Source of the DNA: Owenia fusiformis
Lineage: Eukaryota > Annelida > Polychaeta > Sabellida > Oweniidae
Length of the DNA stretch: 64,000 bases
Assembly: GCA_903813345.2 (NCBI GenBank)
Contig: CAIIXF020000010.1
Coordinates: 15,127,181 to 15,191,180, forward strand
Direction: 5' to 3'
Part shown: positions 34,741-45,800 of the stretch, in pieces
How the letters are laid out: each line of letters starts with the position of its first letter
How positions within the stretch are numbered: position 1 is the stretch's first letter
Program-made: the position numbers and the translations under genes
The notes under the pieces: generated by a model
What the model saw: the letters and a program-made list of their open reading frames with translations, nothing else
The model's database searches: none
Told to the model about the DNA's origin: nothing

Positions 34741-35756
34741 CTTTTCATGGTTGTAGTTGAAGGTCATACTTTGAATTTAAATTTTTTTCTCTATAATGCA
34801 AATTCGCGATGAAAATGCATTAAGATCTAGTCCATATATTCGTTGATCTGATTCAGTGATTGATCAGAATCTCAGCCAAGATCGTAGCTATCATGTTTGA
34901 TCACTTCAGCGATCAAACATCTGATCTGATCGATGCTCCTGCATCTACTAAACTCTGATCGATATTTATCTCGTAAAATATTTGTATTTTCATTAGAATT
35001 GTTCATGAAAAGTACATTTGCTTTGACTGTGCATAATAATGAGCTAACACTGTTAATTTTCATACTTATTTGTTTATCTCAAGTTTGAATAAGGTGTTCT
35101 GCATTTGAGGATTTTTGACTAGGGGGTTATTGTATACTGATTATCACAGGAAAGTGGGTGGGCAATGATAGAACAAATAGGCTATAGTCTGAATCACTTT
35201 TTCTGTGCACCAATAACATGTAACAGAAGCACCAACAAACAAGAGGCCATGTATCTTATCATATAAGCATTCCAAATATTTTTCATCTAGAATATGAATA
35301 TATATTCCAATGTACATTATACACTGTACATGGTATTACACTGTGGTCCCTTTTATTGCTTACTTTTAGGTTTGATCGATGCACAGAAAAAATGATTCCA
35401 ACATAGAAGAGGTATTTCTGATTTGGAGACAATTTAGTTCTCAGATCATGCAGTACATCACTTGTCATGAAATTTATTATTTACTGTTATATAAGGTTAT
35501 CTTAATTTGCAGACTGTAGTCTTTTTTCTTTGGTTTTACAGGAATCTCATTGACTATGAAAAATCCAATTAGCATCCTTGAAATTCCAGGTACACTTGTT
35601 CAAAACAGTTCAAACACAGGTGATTGACAGAATGCTGAATAATTACCAAAAAACAATTTGTCTACTAACAGCTTTGCACATTGAGAGCACGTTATGATAA
35701 TCCTGGGTTCGTGTAATTGCAGATTGACCCTGCAAGGACTTTTAAAGTATCTAACA
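34741..35756. other. Upstream region of the BTB-BACK gene
   Basis: No coding exon is evident. Several 'gatcgatc/tgatctgatc' palindromic words cluster at 34845-34965. 'ggttttacag' at about 35533-35542 is a plausible acceptor of a 5'-UTR exon for the BTB gene. Confidence 0.4.
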
Positions 35757-37919
35757 ATGGCACAGCACAGAATTAATAACCCAGCCACTGTGGAGTTCTC
35801 CATTAAAAACTTACAAGAACAATCTGTTGATTTGGCGATAGCACTGAATAAACAAAGGAAATCAAACACTAAATTATGCGATGTCCTTTTGCAAGTTGGA
35901 ACTGAAACGATTGCTGTCCATAGTTGTGTCCTAGTTGCAAAATGCCCATACTTTGAGGCAATGTTAACTGGTAATTTTGCAGAGGCTAATCCTGCCCAGG
36001 ATACAGTTGGAGCTAAGGTTTTGGATATGTCCCAATCAGTGCATGAGATCAGTTCCCTGAGGGAGATCGTTGATTTCATGTATACTGGAAAGATGATCAT
36101 CAGTGCTGATCAAGTTGAAGATATCATATCCTTGGCATCCTTACTGTTGCTGTTTGATGTTCAGAAGTTCTGTGCTCAATATCTGTTGTTGAATTTGACC
36201 CTGCTTAACTGCCTCAACATATATGCTCTAGCTGAACTCTATGATCTAAAGGAATTGGAATTCTTGGCTAAAACACTCATAACAAGCAGATTCCATGATA
36301 TCATCATAAATGGAACTGAAATCCTCGATGTTCCTGTTGAATTCCTCTCTAAGATCATCTCAGATCAATCCTTTGTTGAACACTGTACAACGTACCAGTT
36401 GATAAACTTAGTAGTAAGATGGGCAAATAAGAGCATAGATGAAAGGAGAACTGAAGTCAACAGGCTGCTTAGTATGTTTGAATGGAGATCTATGACAAAA
36501 GAGCAAAGGGATATAATTCTGGCTGAGAAAACTATTGACCCAGATATTATTAATAACAAAATGCCTGAGGATAATGTTGAAGTAGTTCAAAGAGAAGTAC
36601 ACGAATGCTTCACATTAGGGGTTGAAAGATACCCATTTTCTCAAACAAAGGTGCTGTATGTTTATGACATGTGCTGCAACAGATGGATGAAGAAAGAGAT
36701 TCTATTTTCACAAAATGAATATCCAAATAAACTAAGGACATATGACTGTAGCTTTAATGTCATTGGTATTGTTGGTGAAAGACTGTTATGTAGCCCAAAA
36801 TACAATGAATCGAGCATTCCCTCAGCAACAAGATTCATGCCAAGACCTTCTGTTGATTATGATTCAGACTTTAACAGTTTTCATTCAGATTCTGGCTGCA
36901 AGATGTTTGTGTGTGGAGGTGTTTTGTTTCACTGCGATGAACAGGAAACTGAACTCTACTCTTCATATGACTCAGATGTGGAAAGTCAGTCAAGAGATGA
37001 ACAATGGGGTAAAAAGTTTTACTTCAAATTGTACAACCCAGAAAGCACATCATGGGAGGAACCCATTCCTATGGATCCTTATGACTCTGACACATTTTAT
37101 AAGTATGCTGTTATTGACAGTCCTGGCAATCCAACAATTTTAATTGTTAAAGGTACATTTGATAAGAAACAGATTGAATTATTGGATTCATTGTTGATCA
37201 CCAGTTACAATGTGACAACTCGTGTTGTTAGCTGTTTGACTCAAATCAAGCGAACTGAATCTTCAAGCACTGAAGATAAGGAGATTTTGAGGACATTTGC
37301 AAGAGGATCAGAGGAACTCAAACTTAAACACAATAATGGCTTCCTCCTACCACCTAAAATATTTGAATTTGGTGCTCCCAATCTCCAAAGTGGTTTTGCG
37401 TACCATTATAACATTGCAGAAAATAAATGGGTGAAGCATCAGAAAATGTCTACAGGGTCTGTGTGTAAAAAACACAGCAAGGTTAGAGATAGTCTCTCTT
37501 GGCTTCAACGGTCAGATTGGATGAGTGTCAATGGGTGCACTGTGAATAACATCAGTGGAAGCACCATAGGACTAACTCTAGGGTTCAATTCTTTGATAGG
37601 CAATTTTTGCAAGTTTGACCCCACTGACTCTGATCATTGTTGCCAAAGCTTACCTTTACTTCCCCCATGTAAACTGGGAAGGTCAGGATTAGGAAACATG
37701 ACTGCCGTTGTTCCAATGACGCAGCACATCCTGGACACATTTGAGAACTTTGCTGCCTCAATAGAAGATGAAGAATGCGGTGCAAATGTTTTTCTGGGGT
37801 GTACCTTGAGTGGGTTCAGTGAAAAGTATGCCTTTAAAACCCCTGAGTATGTGACACCAATTGCTAGTTCGCCTACAAGCTACAACTTTCCACATGTTGG
37901 ACTCTACTCTGATGTCTAA
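35757..37919 (+). CDS. BTB-BACK (Kelch-like) protein, single coding exon
   Basis: I chose ATG 35757 (AACAATGG context, MAQHRINNP) over the in-frame ATG at 35694, because the 21 extra residues look unlike BTB proteins. That gives 720 residues. A BTB domain (about residues 30-145) contains CDVLLQVGTETIAVHSCVLV and later REIVDFMYTGKM. A BACK domain follows (LLLNLTLLNCLNIYALAELY, then WANKSIDERRTEVNRLL). The C-terminal half has Kelch-like fragments ('YDMCCNRWMKKE', 'YNPESTSWEEP', 'YNIAENKW') but no clear GG-repeat propeller, and an acidic Ser/Asp stretch. Such proteins usually serve as CUL3 substrate adaptors. The specific member is not recognised. After the stop, an alternative frame continues with similar acidic sequence. 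Confidence 0.88.
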   Translation: MAQHRINNPATVEFSIKNLQEQSVDLAIALNKQRKSNTKLCDVLLQVGTETIAVHSCVLVAKCPYFEAMLTGNFAEANPAQDTVGAKVLDMSQSVHEISSLREIVDFMYTGKMIISADQVEDIISLASLLLLFDVQKFCAQYLLLNLTLLNCLNIYALAELYDLKELEFLAKTLITSRFHDIIINGTEILDVPVEFLSKIISDQSFVEHCTTYQLINLVVRWANKSIDERRTEVNRLLSMFEWRSMTKEQRDIILAEKTIDPDIINNKMPEDNVEVVQREVHECFTLGVERYPFSQTKVLYVYDMCCNRWMKKEILFSQNEYPNKLRTYDCSFNVIGIVGERLLCSPKYNESSIPSATRFMPRPSVDYDSDFNSFHSDSGCKMFVCGGVLFHCDEQETELYSSYDSDVESQSRDEQWGKKFYFKLYNPESTSWEEPIPMDPYDSDTFYKYAVIDSPGNPTILIVKGTFDKKQIELLDSLLITSYNVTTRVVSCLTQIKRTESSSTEDKEILRTFARGSEELKLKHNNGFLLPPKIFEFGAPNLQSGFAYHYNIAENKWVKHQKMSTGSVCKKHSKVRDSLSWLQRSDWMSVNGCTVNNISGSTIGLTLGFNSLIGNFCKFDPTDSDHCCQSLPLLPPCKLGRSGLGNMTAVVPMTQHILDTFENFAASIEDEECGANVFLGCTLSGFSEKYAFKTPEYVTPIASSPTSYNFPHVGLYSDV

Positions 37920-38169
37920 CTCTGACTCAGATAGGTGGGATAATGAGAGTAATAACACTTATGACAGTGCAGCTAGTGATGAAATCTTCTTGGACTTCTA
38001 GATCTAGCTAGTAATAGTCTCACATAGGCTGTTACACCTAGCTTGTAATAGTCTCACATAGGCTGTGAGACCTACTGATCAAAATGATATTACAGACCAG
38101 TTGCATATAATTTTCATATGGAAACATCAGCTAGACTATACCAAAAGCAGGCCTAATCTTGTATGGCCT
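37920..38169. other. 3' region of the BTB-BACK gene
   Basis: The frame +1 to the annotated one reads MSNSDSDRWDNESNNTYDSA and on to a stop near 38001. This is compositionally like the Ser/Asp-rich part of the BTB protein. Then 'gctagtaatagtctcacataggctgt' is duplicated (about 38008-38067). Confidence 0.4.
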
Positions 38170-38545
38170 TATGAATTGTGTACAAATGTCTGAAAACTTG
38201 AAAAATGGTGGATTATTTGTTCATATTTGGTATGTGAATACTATAAGCATGGCACACTGTCTAATGACACTTTTGGTAGAAGGCGGCCACCATTTTAAAG
38301 TATTTTACTATAACTCGAAAAGTAGTGGAGCTATTTTGTTCATATTTGGTATGTGAATACTATAAAAAAAGCATATTACTTCTTCTGATGACAACTTGGC
38401 TAGTGAGCAACCATTTTGAAAATGGTGGCCTTTCTTATATTATGTGTGTTATTTTATGATATTTGCTATATATTTTGTTTGTAAAACTGCCAGCCATTTC
38501 TGTTCGATGGGATTCGCTACGCTTTGGCGTTGCCGTTGTTCTTGT
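38170..38545. repeat. Interspersed repeat, inverted relative of 2690-3140
   Basis: Its reverse complement matches the block at 2.7-3.1 kb, with 'gttcatatttggtatgtgaatac' twice (about 38219 and 38338), 'ctgtctaatgacacttttggtag', and the end 'gttcgatgggattcgctacgctttgg'. It therefore carries two of the 135-bp-type units plus the element end. Confidence 0.75.
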
Positions 38546-39059
38546 TTAACTTTAGTAGATAGTAGATAAGGCATTATTGATAAAGTAAAACATCGGAAAA
38601 TATTATATTGCAGTGATTTGCCCAGAATTTAAGTCTTAGTGCTTAGTGGGTGAAAACCTGTTTATAAACAAGTCTTAAATGAAGTCTCTGGATCCCCATC
38701 TACTTCACCTAGACTGGAGTTGAGGTATACAGATATATAAGGGAAGGGATGAGGTCACAAGGGCTCCAAGCAAGACTATGTTTGTACATATTTTCAATAT
38801 TTGAACAGTATACAAATAACATTGGTTTATCATTGTATATAATACTTTGGTAATAGATATACACAACAGGTTTAATTGCTTCATTATGGAGCATTTTGAC
38901 AAAAAACTTTAGAACATTTTTTAGTTGCTACAAAGGCACAAAATCCTTCATTACCAAGGTTTTTGTTAAATACCAAGGTTTTTGTTAAAAGGCTTCATCT
39001 TAACCAAGCAATTTAAACCTCCTGTATACTATAACAGGTGCCTTGTGCAGAGCTGTTAC
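38546..39059. other. Non-coding sequence between repeats
   Basis: No gene is visible. A short duplication 'taccaaggtttttgttaaa' occurs at about 38953-38989. Confidence 0.4.
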
Positions 39060-39620
39060 TTGTGAAAGGATGGGTATCGATATGATACACATGTTTCTCT
39101 TAAACCAGTCATAAAAAAATCTGAAAATTTTACACATCCACAATTTAATGGTCATTTTTTGAAAGGTAACAATATAATTTGAAATAAATATATATACTTT
39201 TCTCTATATTGTTTTAGAAAACACATCAGACACTTTTTTGTTCTTGGTATCATATGTTCGGAATGAAATGAAACATCTATCCAAACCTCATTGGAACAAA
39301 ATGACCTAAACACAACGTGTTTAGGTCTCTCAATATTGTAATTGTACAGAGGAAAGTTTGGTTGATTTAAAGTATCTTGTTATTGAAACAAAAGGTTTAT
39401 CTTGATTTTTATCTATTTTGGGGGTTTTTGTTTAAATTTTTTAAATACTTTTTGTGAAATCAACCAAACTTTCCTTTGTATAACTATAATATTGAGAGGT
39501 CTAAGAAAATGTTGCATATGCTATTTTGTTCCATCAAGCTTCGGAGAGATGTTTCATTTCATTCTCAAAAATTGGTAAAATGGGACAAAAAACAATTGCA
39601 CTAAAAAATTCAAATATCGT
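39060..39620. mobile_element. Foldback element, copy 2 (relative of 1358-2067)
   Basis: 'aaaggatgggtatcgatatgat' and 'tttctcttaaaccagt' at the left match copy 1. The two arms carry 'aaccaaactttcc' and its complement around a centre near 39415, as in copy 1. The right terminal repeat is not visible, so the copy may be truncated. It ends about 230 bp before the HAUS5 start codon. Confidence 0.65.
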
Positions 39621-39853
39621 TAGCCAAATTTTGTCAGGGATGTTGCATTTTGACATACAATTATACCCTTTAAAGGAATAAGTAATTCCTTTTAGATTTC
39701 TCATGTTCCAATGTCCCATGTTCCTCAATTCCCATGTTATCATTCGATCCATTGCTTTCAGCTTAATTTTGGTCACCCATAATGGAAAACCCCTTTAAAA
39801 CTATTGTCAGAGATTCTTAATGATGGCGCTTCTGTATATCTAGGAAGGCCATT

Positions 39854-42800
39854 ATGTCGGGTAGAAGACAGGATGTTAAAGAAGACATAGGGGCACGCCT
39901 ACAGAGATGGTCCCTAGAAGAGATGCATTTCAGGCCACAGGGGAGGTTCATACATGCTAGTATGCCAAAACAGGAAGATTACCAAGAGTAGGTAGCATTT
40001 ACTTAATATTGATAACACTTGATGATTGCATGTGTCATGTAATATAATGCAGTTTTCAAAACAGGGTTCTTTTCTCAAGTTGATGTGAAAGTTTATATTT
40101 CACATTTTTTACCAAAAATCGGATAATATATGCCAAAATTCAACAAAAAATCATTTAGGATGACTATATCAATTTCAGATTTTTATGTGCATCTGTTCCA
40201 ATCTCAAAAGTTCTGCCAGAAAGCCAGAAAGGCAGGCTTGATTATATTTTGCCCCATGACAACCATACATAATTTATTATTACACATGTAGTTATATTAA
40301 CCACATATTGTAACAAATATGTAATAAAAAGTAAGATTTCATTGCTATTCCAGTATATGCAGAGGACAAATGGTAGACATCTGGGAGTACATTATCAACC
40401 ATGTCAGGTCAAAGCAGTAAGTGAATGCATACATAGTTGTACATATTGTAATGTCAACTGGGATTAATTTGGCACAAGACAAGGTTGTCAGCAATCTTAT
40501 TAAGCTACAGATTTTTAGGACTATTTGTAGATGAATTAATAGACAATGATGCCGTCTCTTTAGAACAGTCTGGAGTATACTGTAAATGAGAGTTAAAAGC
40601 TACCCTCTTGATTTTGTGCAATTTTTTGTAATGATTATATTTTTTGTATTTTTCAGGACTGTGAAAACTGTAATGGGCAATTTGAATCTGTATCCTTTCA
40701 AAATGATGAAATATTAAATTGTTAAAAAAACATGATTAGCAGATAAAATAAACTTTCACACAATGTAATCATGATGATGCTACACATATGGCAGAAAGCA
40801 CTATGTGCATTGTCTAACAGGCTCAATCCCTCTACTGTATATTAAGCCAAATTATCTCAGTTCATCTCATTTGTATTCGTTAAAATGAAGTATTATTTTT
40901 GATGATGATGGTGAATTATTGACAAGTATTGCTCTTTTACTTGGTTTCTACTTCAAATATAAATTTTTGGCCACGAAACTCTACATTATGACAGGGCAAA
41001 TTGTGTTATTGTGAAAACACAATATGTAGACCTATTCTTTTTCTTTTTATGTTTCTCATTATATGTACCCACTACATGTATCCCTTGTCTAATTGGAAAG
41101 TACAGTGTTGGGTAGGGGAGGGCATCTTGCAGGGATTGTGTACTTCTCATTGGGGGTGTTGTCTCAAAAACTTCTCCATCTATGCAATTGTCAAAACAGA
41201 TAGTAGAAGAAATATCTCCTTAACCTCATTGCTATTAGACAATCACAACAGGCTCCTGATTCATATAAAGTAAAATATAAAACTGGTGAGAAATACTCCC
41301 ATGAAAAAGATGAATTGCTACAGAAACGTAGTAAGCTTGCTAGCGATTTGAAGAGGACACAAACAGATATTGACCATGTTGAACGAGATCTGAAGAGACT
41401 ACAAGGGGACATACTGGATACAGGTGCGATCAGAGACAGAGAAACAATTTCAAATAATTTTTGCTAAAATCGTTCATTTATTTCCTTCAAATATGAACAC
41501 AGTTCACATCATTTTATTTTAAAATTATGCACTCATTTTTTGTGGATTATCTCATTTGAAATCCTTTCAAGAATACAAACAATTCCACTCTAAAAATTCC
41601 TCAAAGTTACATTGCACTTAATGAGATGCAACATGGTACTGTTACACATATAGCTTCTCTACTTATATGTTTTTACTCTCATTGTAGAGCAAGCTTACCA
41701 AGAAACCAAGGCCAAAATTCAAGATGTTTCACACAGAACCTCTCTTCTGACATGTTTTTCACACCAATGTGAAGAAAGTGAACGGCAATATGAAGAGTAC
41801 ACTAAAAGGCTGTCAAGCAAAATTGAAGCTTACAAAAAGATTGCAAGGTATGTGGATGATTATGGTAAAGATACCCTCCCAAAATTACATATAGTTTGAT
41901 GCTTTGTGGCCATGAACTGCATGTCTGGAATGATTCACAATTAACATAATTCTTAGACCTAAACATTTTGCAATTTGAACACTTTTAGATTTAGGAATTT
42001 CTTTACTTTGGTGTATTCTTAAAGTTTCACAAAGCGCAAGTAATGAATAGACTTTTTGCAATTTAGTGTTTTTAGAAGTAAAGCCTTGACTAAATATTTC
42101 TTTTCAAATAGATTTGATGTGTAGATTGTCTTGAAAGTATTCTCCATCTAGAGCTGTAGTGCATTTTATAGCTTTAGAGTTTTCTATCAAATATTGTATG
42201 GCTTTGTAGGTTGTGGATTACAAGGTATAGTTTTACCTGGAGAATTCCATTTCTACTTTGGTAATGCTTTTCCACAATGAGCTTTTGCATGTTGAATAAG
42301 AAAAAATTATTAAATCTGACCTTGCATTATTGTATGCATGTTAACTAAATTTAATATCATTTCATATAGACCATTAATTAGATATTCTTTGCCACCCTTA
42401 TATATAACAGTCCTTTTCATTAATATGGCTTTTGAAATCTATATCTTCTTGCTAGAAATAACTCAAATATATTGTATATTAATATCATTTCTCCTAAAGT
42501 ATCTTTAATCATGTTGCATGCCAATTGAACATTGAGTATAATATGAGCTATCTTTTTTTGTTTTTAAACAAAATATAGATCTTACTTTTTCTTTACATGT
42601 ACATCGCATCTACAAATGTATATTCACCTCTTGATATCATGTGTATTTATCTTTGATATCATTTTCTGACCAATTGCTTTATTTGTTTACCTGTTTTTCC
42701 CATTATCCATGAGGCTAAATTTGCATGCTGTAAATACTAGTAAATATAGTTAAGAATGCATGATTTGACATAACACAATATTTTTATTTTTCAATAATTG

Positions 42801-45800
42801 GCTATTTCAGATTTTATTGCTTTTTGTTTTGTGTGCGTAATGCGAGAAGGGTTTTCACCATATCAAATATGCTGACAGGCCACATAAGTCTAATCTACCA
42901 ACAACTTTAATTTAGACTAATTCAATGAACAAAGCCCATCAAAATCTCCATTTACAAAATGTATCACTAGCAATTGTAAATCTAAAGAGAAATTAACTAA
43001 AAGAATTGTCTATAATGAATATAATGCCATCTACCTTTAAGAAATCCTTATTATGACATAATAGGCAAATAATCATCAGTATTTGAAAATCTGAGGGATT
43101 GCCTGAAACGAAGGGATGGATTTTTTCTGGAGTCTAAAGTTTACTAGTGAAAACCCTGAAAAGATTAAACCACTTTAGTATACATCATCAATGTACGTCA
43201 ACAAATAGTACAAAAGCTTAACAATAAAAATAAGTGAAGTTTTCATCCTTGAATAACAGCTTTCTTTGTAAATATCATATTGCTCATTGTTCTGACTATT
43301 TTACTGATGACATTTAAGACCACAAATATATTTTACATAATATCTATACGAATGTTTTTTGTAATTAATATCATAAAATATATATGTATTATATGTAGTA
43401 TTACATTCATGGATACTCTACCTGTTCATAATGTCAAAATAGTAGAAGTCCACTATTAATGAAATTTATAATTAAGAATATGTTAATATGAACATCCTTT
43501 AAAACTATTTATTGCAACAAGATGTAATGTTTAAAATGTCTGTTATAATACCACAATGTATGACCTAACCTAACTTCATTAGTGTGATTTAATTAATTCC
43601 CACAATAGACCGAGGTCAATTATGTGACTTAAGGTAATACTCCCTTTGGCACATCTGTGTGTACGGGATTGTGTTGGGACTATAAAAGTGGTCTCAATTG
43701 TTGTACTCCTCAGTCTCTCAGTAGCTCTACACAGATACACAGACATTCAACATGCAGACCGTACTCGCAGTTTTCATAGGATGCGTCGCTATGGCCGTGG
43801 CCAGCGAATATGCTACGTAAGTAATTAAATCTAGTATTTGAAGTTTCATAATTACTCAGTACATTATACACAAATAGATAACTTTCAAGTTAAACTCAGA
43901 TTCAAATTGGATTGTTGGCCGGGTATTTTAATTTTGACAAAATTTGAAGTGTATATGATTTTGATCAGTACTTTCAGTAGATATATTGTTAATGTTTGGA
44001 GCTGTTTTTTGAGAGCTGAATGTTGACTTCTTATGAATGTTACCATAAATGTCTTCTCACATAGTCAAATCTTTTTCAAAAGTTATAAGGCAAATAATGC
44101 AACACTAGATGTTTAGGTCACATTGTACTGTGACCAAATTTTATAAATTATTATAACCCTATATACCAGGCAGTGTAACATTTATTATGTACAGGTCTAT
44201 ATTATTGTTGGATTTAAGATATTGATTTGGGATAATATGAAAACACAAATGTCCGAAAAATGTGCATAATCATCATTGGGGTCTTCTTTTGATTTTAAAT
44301 GTAGCTATACACGTCTGATTATATTACTTGTTCCTGAAAGATTTTCTCATTATTTCCAGTGAAGCATATGAGCCCAAATATCCAACCAGTGGCTACCAGA
44401 AAGAATCTTATGAACCAGAGGAATCCTACAAAGCCCCAAGGTACAACAGCCATGACAGCTATGAAGCCCCAAGCTACAACAGCCATGACAGCTATGAAGC
44501 CCCAAGCTACAACAGCCATGACAGCTACAAAGCCCCAAGCTACAACAGCCATGACAGCTACAAAGTCCCAAGCTACAACAGCCATGACAGCTATGAAGCC
44601 CCAAGCTATAACAGCCATGACAGCTATGAAGCCCCAAGCTACAACAGCCATGACAGCTACAAAGCCCCAAGCTACAATAGCCACAACAGCTACAAAGCCC
44701 CAAGCTACAACACATACGAGACCAAGAGCTACAGTCACTGCAACAGCTACGGATATGGATCCTACATGTACAACTCATGCAGAAAATGTGCCACAACTTA
44801 CAGCAGCTTCACATGCCCAAAGACCTACTACCCAGCTGAGACACATGCTGCCCAGCCAAGCTACGGATACAACAGCTATAACAGATACAACACATACCAG
44901 GGCCCTTCCCAGAAATTCCACTTCAAGCACTCTGACGACACCTGTTTCTGGCAGTGTGATGAGGCTGGAAAGGCCCTTGCCCGTCCCTGCCCTAAATCAC
45001 TTGTCTTTGATGAATACAAGGGTGTCTGTGTCACCAAGGAATACTAGACTACCTCATTAGCTATTGTTTTATGGACTTTCCTGCTGAAAAGAACAGAACT
45101 TTAACATGAACTTAAGTGGAATGACAGAAAGTAGATTGATATTGAATGCAATTTTTTGTAATCAGTGGGAAGTGAATAAAATAATGAAATAATTTTAAGC
45201 TTGTTTTTCTGGTGTTATTAGAAGATGAAGGTGTTTAAGTATGACTTTATTTATATTTTTATCTCTCGGTGTATGGCAAGTTGATAGAATGTGGATGCAG
45301 TCAAACCTAATTTGTTACATGAATTCATATACATATATTGACTCGGTATAAGTTTGGGGAAAATCAGGAACACCATAAAAAAGCATGCACATTCAAAGAG
45401 CAAAATAGCTAAGCCCATTAAAACTTTGAAGTCCAAGAAATTCACTGAAAATCATTGTAGTGCTGCAAAAGTCATTGTATAAGACAACATAAAAATATAA
45501 TATAGTATGGCAATGAGTAATTCAGCTATTGATCAAGCAAAAACCTCATTGATTACTGCTTGGTAACCCTGGAGTTTATTGGTCAAAATGTGAAGTATTT
45601 GAAGGTCTAATATATTGTAACTATAGTTAATTTGGTGCCTACTTTGTTTTGGTGATTTGAAAATTTTGCATTTAAACCAATTTTCATTGTCACCAAATAT
45701 AATAAATCCTCAGGAATTCACTCTTCTTTATACCATTGTCACACATGAAGTTCACTTTCTGATGAACCAATTCAACATACCTGTAGAATGCATGTTGTTT

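Noticed and set aside
44319-44796. Minus-strand frames of 139 and 148 codons over nested gene 1, and the plus-strand frames at 50516-50990
   Set aside because: They are shadows of the 33-bp coding repeat. The frame with signal peptide, splice phase and Cys motif is the other one.
44359-45060. Alternative plus frame of 233 codons (Thr/Ala-rich) over nested gene 1, and its equivalent in gene 2
   Set aside because: It has no signal peptide when spliced and no Cys pattern. It is open because the repeat length is a multiple of three.
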